From Ramlibacter sp. (lineage in GTDB: Bacteria; Pseudomonadota; Gammaproteobacteria; Burkholderiales; Burkholderiaceae_C), in NCBI GenBank assembly GCA_023701085.1, contig JAMPXR010000107.1:1-7952 (forward strand): a DNA stretch of 7,952 nt, written 5' to 3'. The position numbers were made by a program, and so were the translations under genes. Shown here one piece after another: positions 6,062-7,952 of this stretch (position 1 is its first letter; each line of letters opens with the position of its first letter). The notes beneath the pieces are model-generated. The model saw only the letters and a program-made list of their open reading frames with translations. It ran no database searches and was not told the DNA's origin.

Positions 6062-7952
6062 CTACCGCGGCAGCGTGAACGAAAAGGTGGCGCCCCGTCC
6101 CGGCGCGCTGCTCACCCACAGTTTGCCGCCCAGGTGCCCGATGATCTGGCGGCTGATCGGCAGGCCCAGGCCGGTGCCCTGCGGCTTGGCGGTGAGCGTG
6201 TCGCCGACCTGGCGGAATTTCTCGAAGATCACTTCCTGGTGGGCCTGCGCGACGCCGGGCCCATTGTCGTGGACGTCGACCTGCAATGCATCGGGCAGTA
6301 CCCGCAGCGCGATGTCGATGCGGCCGGCGGCCCGGTCGCAGAACTTGACCGCGTTCGATACGAGGTTCAGCATGACCTGCACCAGGCGGTCGCGGTCGGC
6401 ATGCACCGGCGGCGCCGCGGCGGGCAGGTCCAGCGCCAGCGTCACGCCGTTCTCGCGCAGCAGCTGGCTGGTGGTCGACACCACCTCCTGGATCACGTCC
6501 TTCATGTCCAGCTCGGCCGGATGCCACTCGGCGTTGCCCGACTCCAGCTTGGCGAGGTCGAGCACCTGGTTGATCAGGCGCGTCAGGCGCTCGCTTTCCT
6601 TCACGATGATGGACACGAACTCGCCGCGCTGCTCGGTCGGCAAGGTCGGGTTGTCGTGCAGGATCTCGGAAAAAGCCCGGATCGACGTCAGCGGCGTGCG
6701 CAGCTCGTGGGTGACGGTGGTGATGAAATTGTCCTTCAGCCGGTCCAGCTCCTTGAGGCTTTCGTTGGCCGCCGTGAGTTCCTGGGTGGCCGCCTCGAGC
6801 TGCTGCGACTTCTGCTCCAGCTGGCGGCTGTAGGCGATCACCTGCGAGGCCTCGTCCAGGATGTCGAAGACCTCGTCCATGCCCAGCGCCTCTTCCTTGA
6901 TGGCGGACGCCAGCATCACCCGCGCCGACGACGCGCCGATCGCCCCGGCCAGCAGGTTCTCGGCAAAGCGCACCAGGTCGGCGTCGGGTTCGATCTCGCG
7001 CGCGGTCTGCCACCCCCGGCTGGCCGCGTAACCGGCGAACGCGGCCTCCGTTCGCACCGGCCCGAGGAAGCGCCCGACCAGCACGATGATGTCCTGCATC
7101 GACGCGCTGCCGCGCCACAGGCCGACGCCGCGATCGGCCACTTTGAACACGTCGACGAACAGCACCGCCTGCGCCTGCTCGCCGACGCTCGGCCGGCCGA
7201 GCAGCGACACGCCGACATAGCAGCCGCCGTTGGCGAGCATGGTCCAGAACAGCGAATGGCTGATTTCGTCCAGCCCCGCCAAGCCGAACAGGGCCAGCGG
7301 CTTGAGCAGCCCGATGCCCAGCGGCCCCTGCTCGATGAACGAGATCGGCATCCAGCCCGACTTGGCGATGGCGGGCAGCAGCAGGGTGTACGCCCAGACG
7401 GCGAAGCCGGCCGACAGCCCGGCCAGCGCGCCCGTGCGGGTGCCCGCCTTCCAGTACATGCCGCCCAGCATGGCCGGGGCGAACTGCGCCACGGCCGCGA
7501 ACGACACGAGCCCGATCGACACCAGCGCATACGCTTCGCCGACGACGCGGTAGTACACGTACCCGAGCATCATCATGAACACGATCGCGCCGCGCCGGAT
7601 CGCCAGCAGCAGCCCGGACAGGTCGGCGCGCCGCGACAGCGCGAGCGCCCGCCACCGCAGCAGCACCGGCATCACCAGGTCGTTGCAGATCATGGTCGAC
7701 AACGCGATCGTCTCGACGATGACCATGCCGGTCGCCGCCGACAGCCCGCCGATGAAGACGAACAGCGCGAGCGCCTCCTGCTGCTGCGCCATCGGCAGCG
7801 TGAGCACGAAGAAATCGGCGTCCACCTGGCCGGGCGGAAATGCCATCAGGCCGGCGAACGCGATCGGCAGCACGAAGATGTTGATGGCGAACAGGTAGAT
7901 CGGGAACAGCCAGATCGCCTTGAGCAGGTGGTTCTCGTTCACGTTCTCGACC
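6062..7952 (-). CDS. SLC5 transporter-STAC-histidine kinase, CrbS/CbrA-like (N-terminus outside window)
   Basis: The frame runs open through the right edge, so the first several hundred residues are missing. Numbering here is from an internal GTG at 7942, which is not the real start. Residues 1 to about 250 are hydrophobic helices of a sodium:solute symporter (SLC5), e.g. [20 protein letters not shown] and [20 protein letters not shown]. Residues about 270-370 fit the STAC linker domain, with VLVGRFLG and [21 protein letters not shown] coiled coil (372-404) then leads straight into HisKA with H412 ([11 protein letters not shown]); no PAS domain lies between. The ATPase domain is intact: N-box around N526-N530, DNGPG (559-563), FEKFRQVG and GTGLGL (589-594). 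It is therefore an active kinase coupled to a transporter-like sensor. CrbS senses or responds to acetate and CbrA to histidine/carbon status; the ligand here cannot be read from sequence. It is the first visible gene of the leftward operon, and its partner is most likely the receiver that follows. Confidence 0.92.
   Translation of the reverse strand, partial: VENVNENHLLKAIWLFPIYLFAINIFVLPIAFAGLMAFPPGQVDADFFVLTLPMAQQQEALALFVFIGGLSAATGMVIVETIALSTMICNDLVMPVLLRWRALALSRRADLSGLLLAIRRGAIVFMMMLGYVYYRVVGEAYALVSIGLVSFAAVAQFAPAMLGGMYWKAGTRTGALAGLSAGFAVWAYTLLLPAIAKSGWMPISFIEQGPLGIGLLKPLALFGLAGLDEISHSLFWTMLANGGCYVGVSLLGRPSVGEQAQAVLFVDVFKVADRGVGLWRGSASMQDIIVLVGRFLGPVRTEAAFAGYAASRGWQTAREIEPDADLVRFAENLLAGAIGASSARVMLASAIKEEALGMDEVFDILDEASQVIAYSRQLEQKSQQLEAATQELTAANESLKELDRLKDNFITTVTHELRTPLTSIRAFSEILHDNPTLPTEQRGEFVSIIVKESERLTRLINQVLDLAKLESGNAEWHPAELDMKDVIQEVVSTTSQLLRENGVTLALDLPAAAPPVHADRDRLVQVMLNLVSNAVKFCDRAAGRIDIALRVLPDALQVDVHDNGPGVAQAHQEVIFEKFRQVGDTLTAKPQGTGLGLPISRQIIGHLGGKLWVSSAPGRGATFSFTLPR

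Noticed and set aside
6036..7655. Long alternate-frame open reading frame inside the SLC5-kinase gene
   Set aside because: It is rich in A, R and G with no domain signal, while the overlapping frame has clear transporter and kinase motifs. It is a GC-bias shadow.

Overview
The window is GC-rich chromosomal DNA with the codon bias and gene content of a betaproteobacterium, most likely Burkholderiales. This rests on the protein signatures (a 514-residue two-ACT-domain IlvA, a YhfA-type OsmC protein, and a CrbS/CbrA-like SLC5-histidine kinase cluster). I cannot name the genus. There are no insertion sequences, CRISPR arrays, tRNAs or rRNAs, and it looks like ordinary core chromosome.

Left part (1-841): the last 19 codons of a rightward gene, probably coq7, meet a convergent OsmC/YhfA-like gene (64-513). 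A 328-base, visibly AT-richer intergenic region (514-841) follows. It holds a perfect dyad (571-585), a TATACT -10-like box (620-625), a short transcribed-looking stretch with two anti-Shine-Dalgarno pyrimidine tracts, and a strong intrinsic terminator (740-771). It reads either as a small RNA gene or as an attenuated leader of the next gene. ilvA (842-2386) follows and encodes biosynthetic threonine deaminase. It has no clear Shine-Dalgarno sequence.

Right part (2423-7952): four tightly packed leftward genes converge on ilvA and look like one operon whose promoter lies beyond the right edge. In transcription order they are: (1) an SLC5 transporter-STAC-histidine kinase, whose N-terminus is cut off by the window; (2) a stand-alone receiver protein with no output domain; (3) a membrane protein with two transmembrane helices, a PAS domain, a catalytically degenerate histidine kinase core and a fully intact DEDDh (DnaQ-like) 3'-5' exonuclease; (4) a DUF294/GlnD-like nucleotidyltransferase without the cyclic-nucleotide-binding and CBS domains usual in many relatives.

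The inferred logic is that the transporter-kinase senses or imports a small solute and phosphorylates the receiver. The receiver, having no DNA-binding domain, must act by protein contact. The membrane pseudokinase-exonuclease and the nucleotidyltransferase are the obvious candidate effectors. From memory, related gene sets (SLC5 kinase, DnaQ-like exonuclease, DUF294 protein) lie near acetate metabolism genes in gammaproteobacteria. The pseudokinase-exonuclease fusion beside an output-less receiver is the most interesting thing here.
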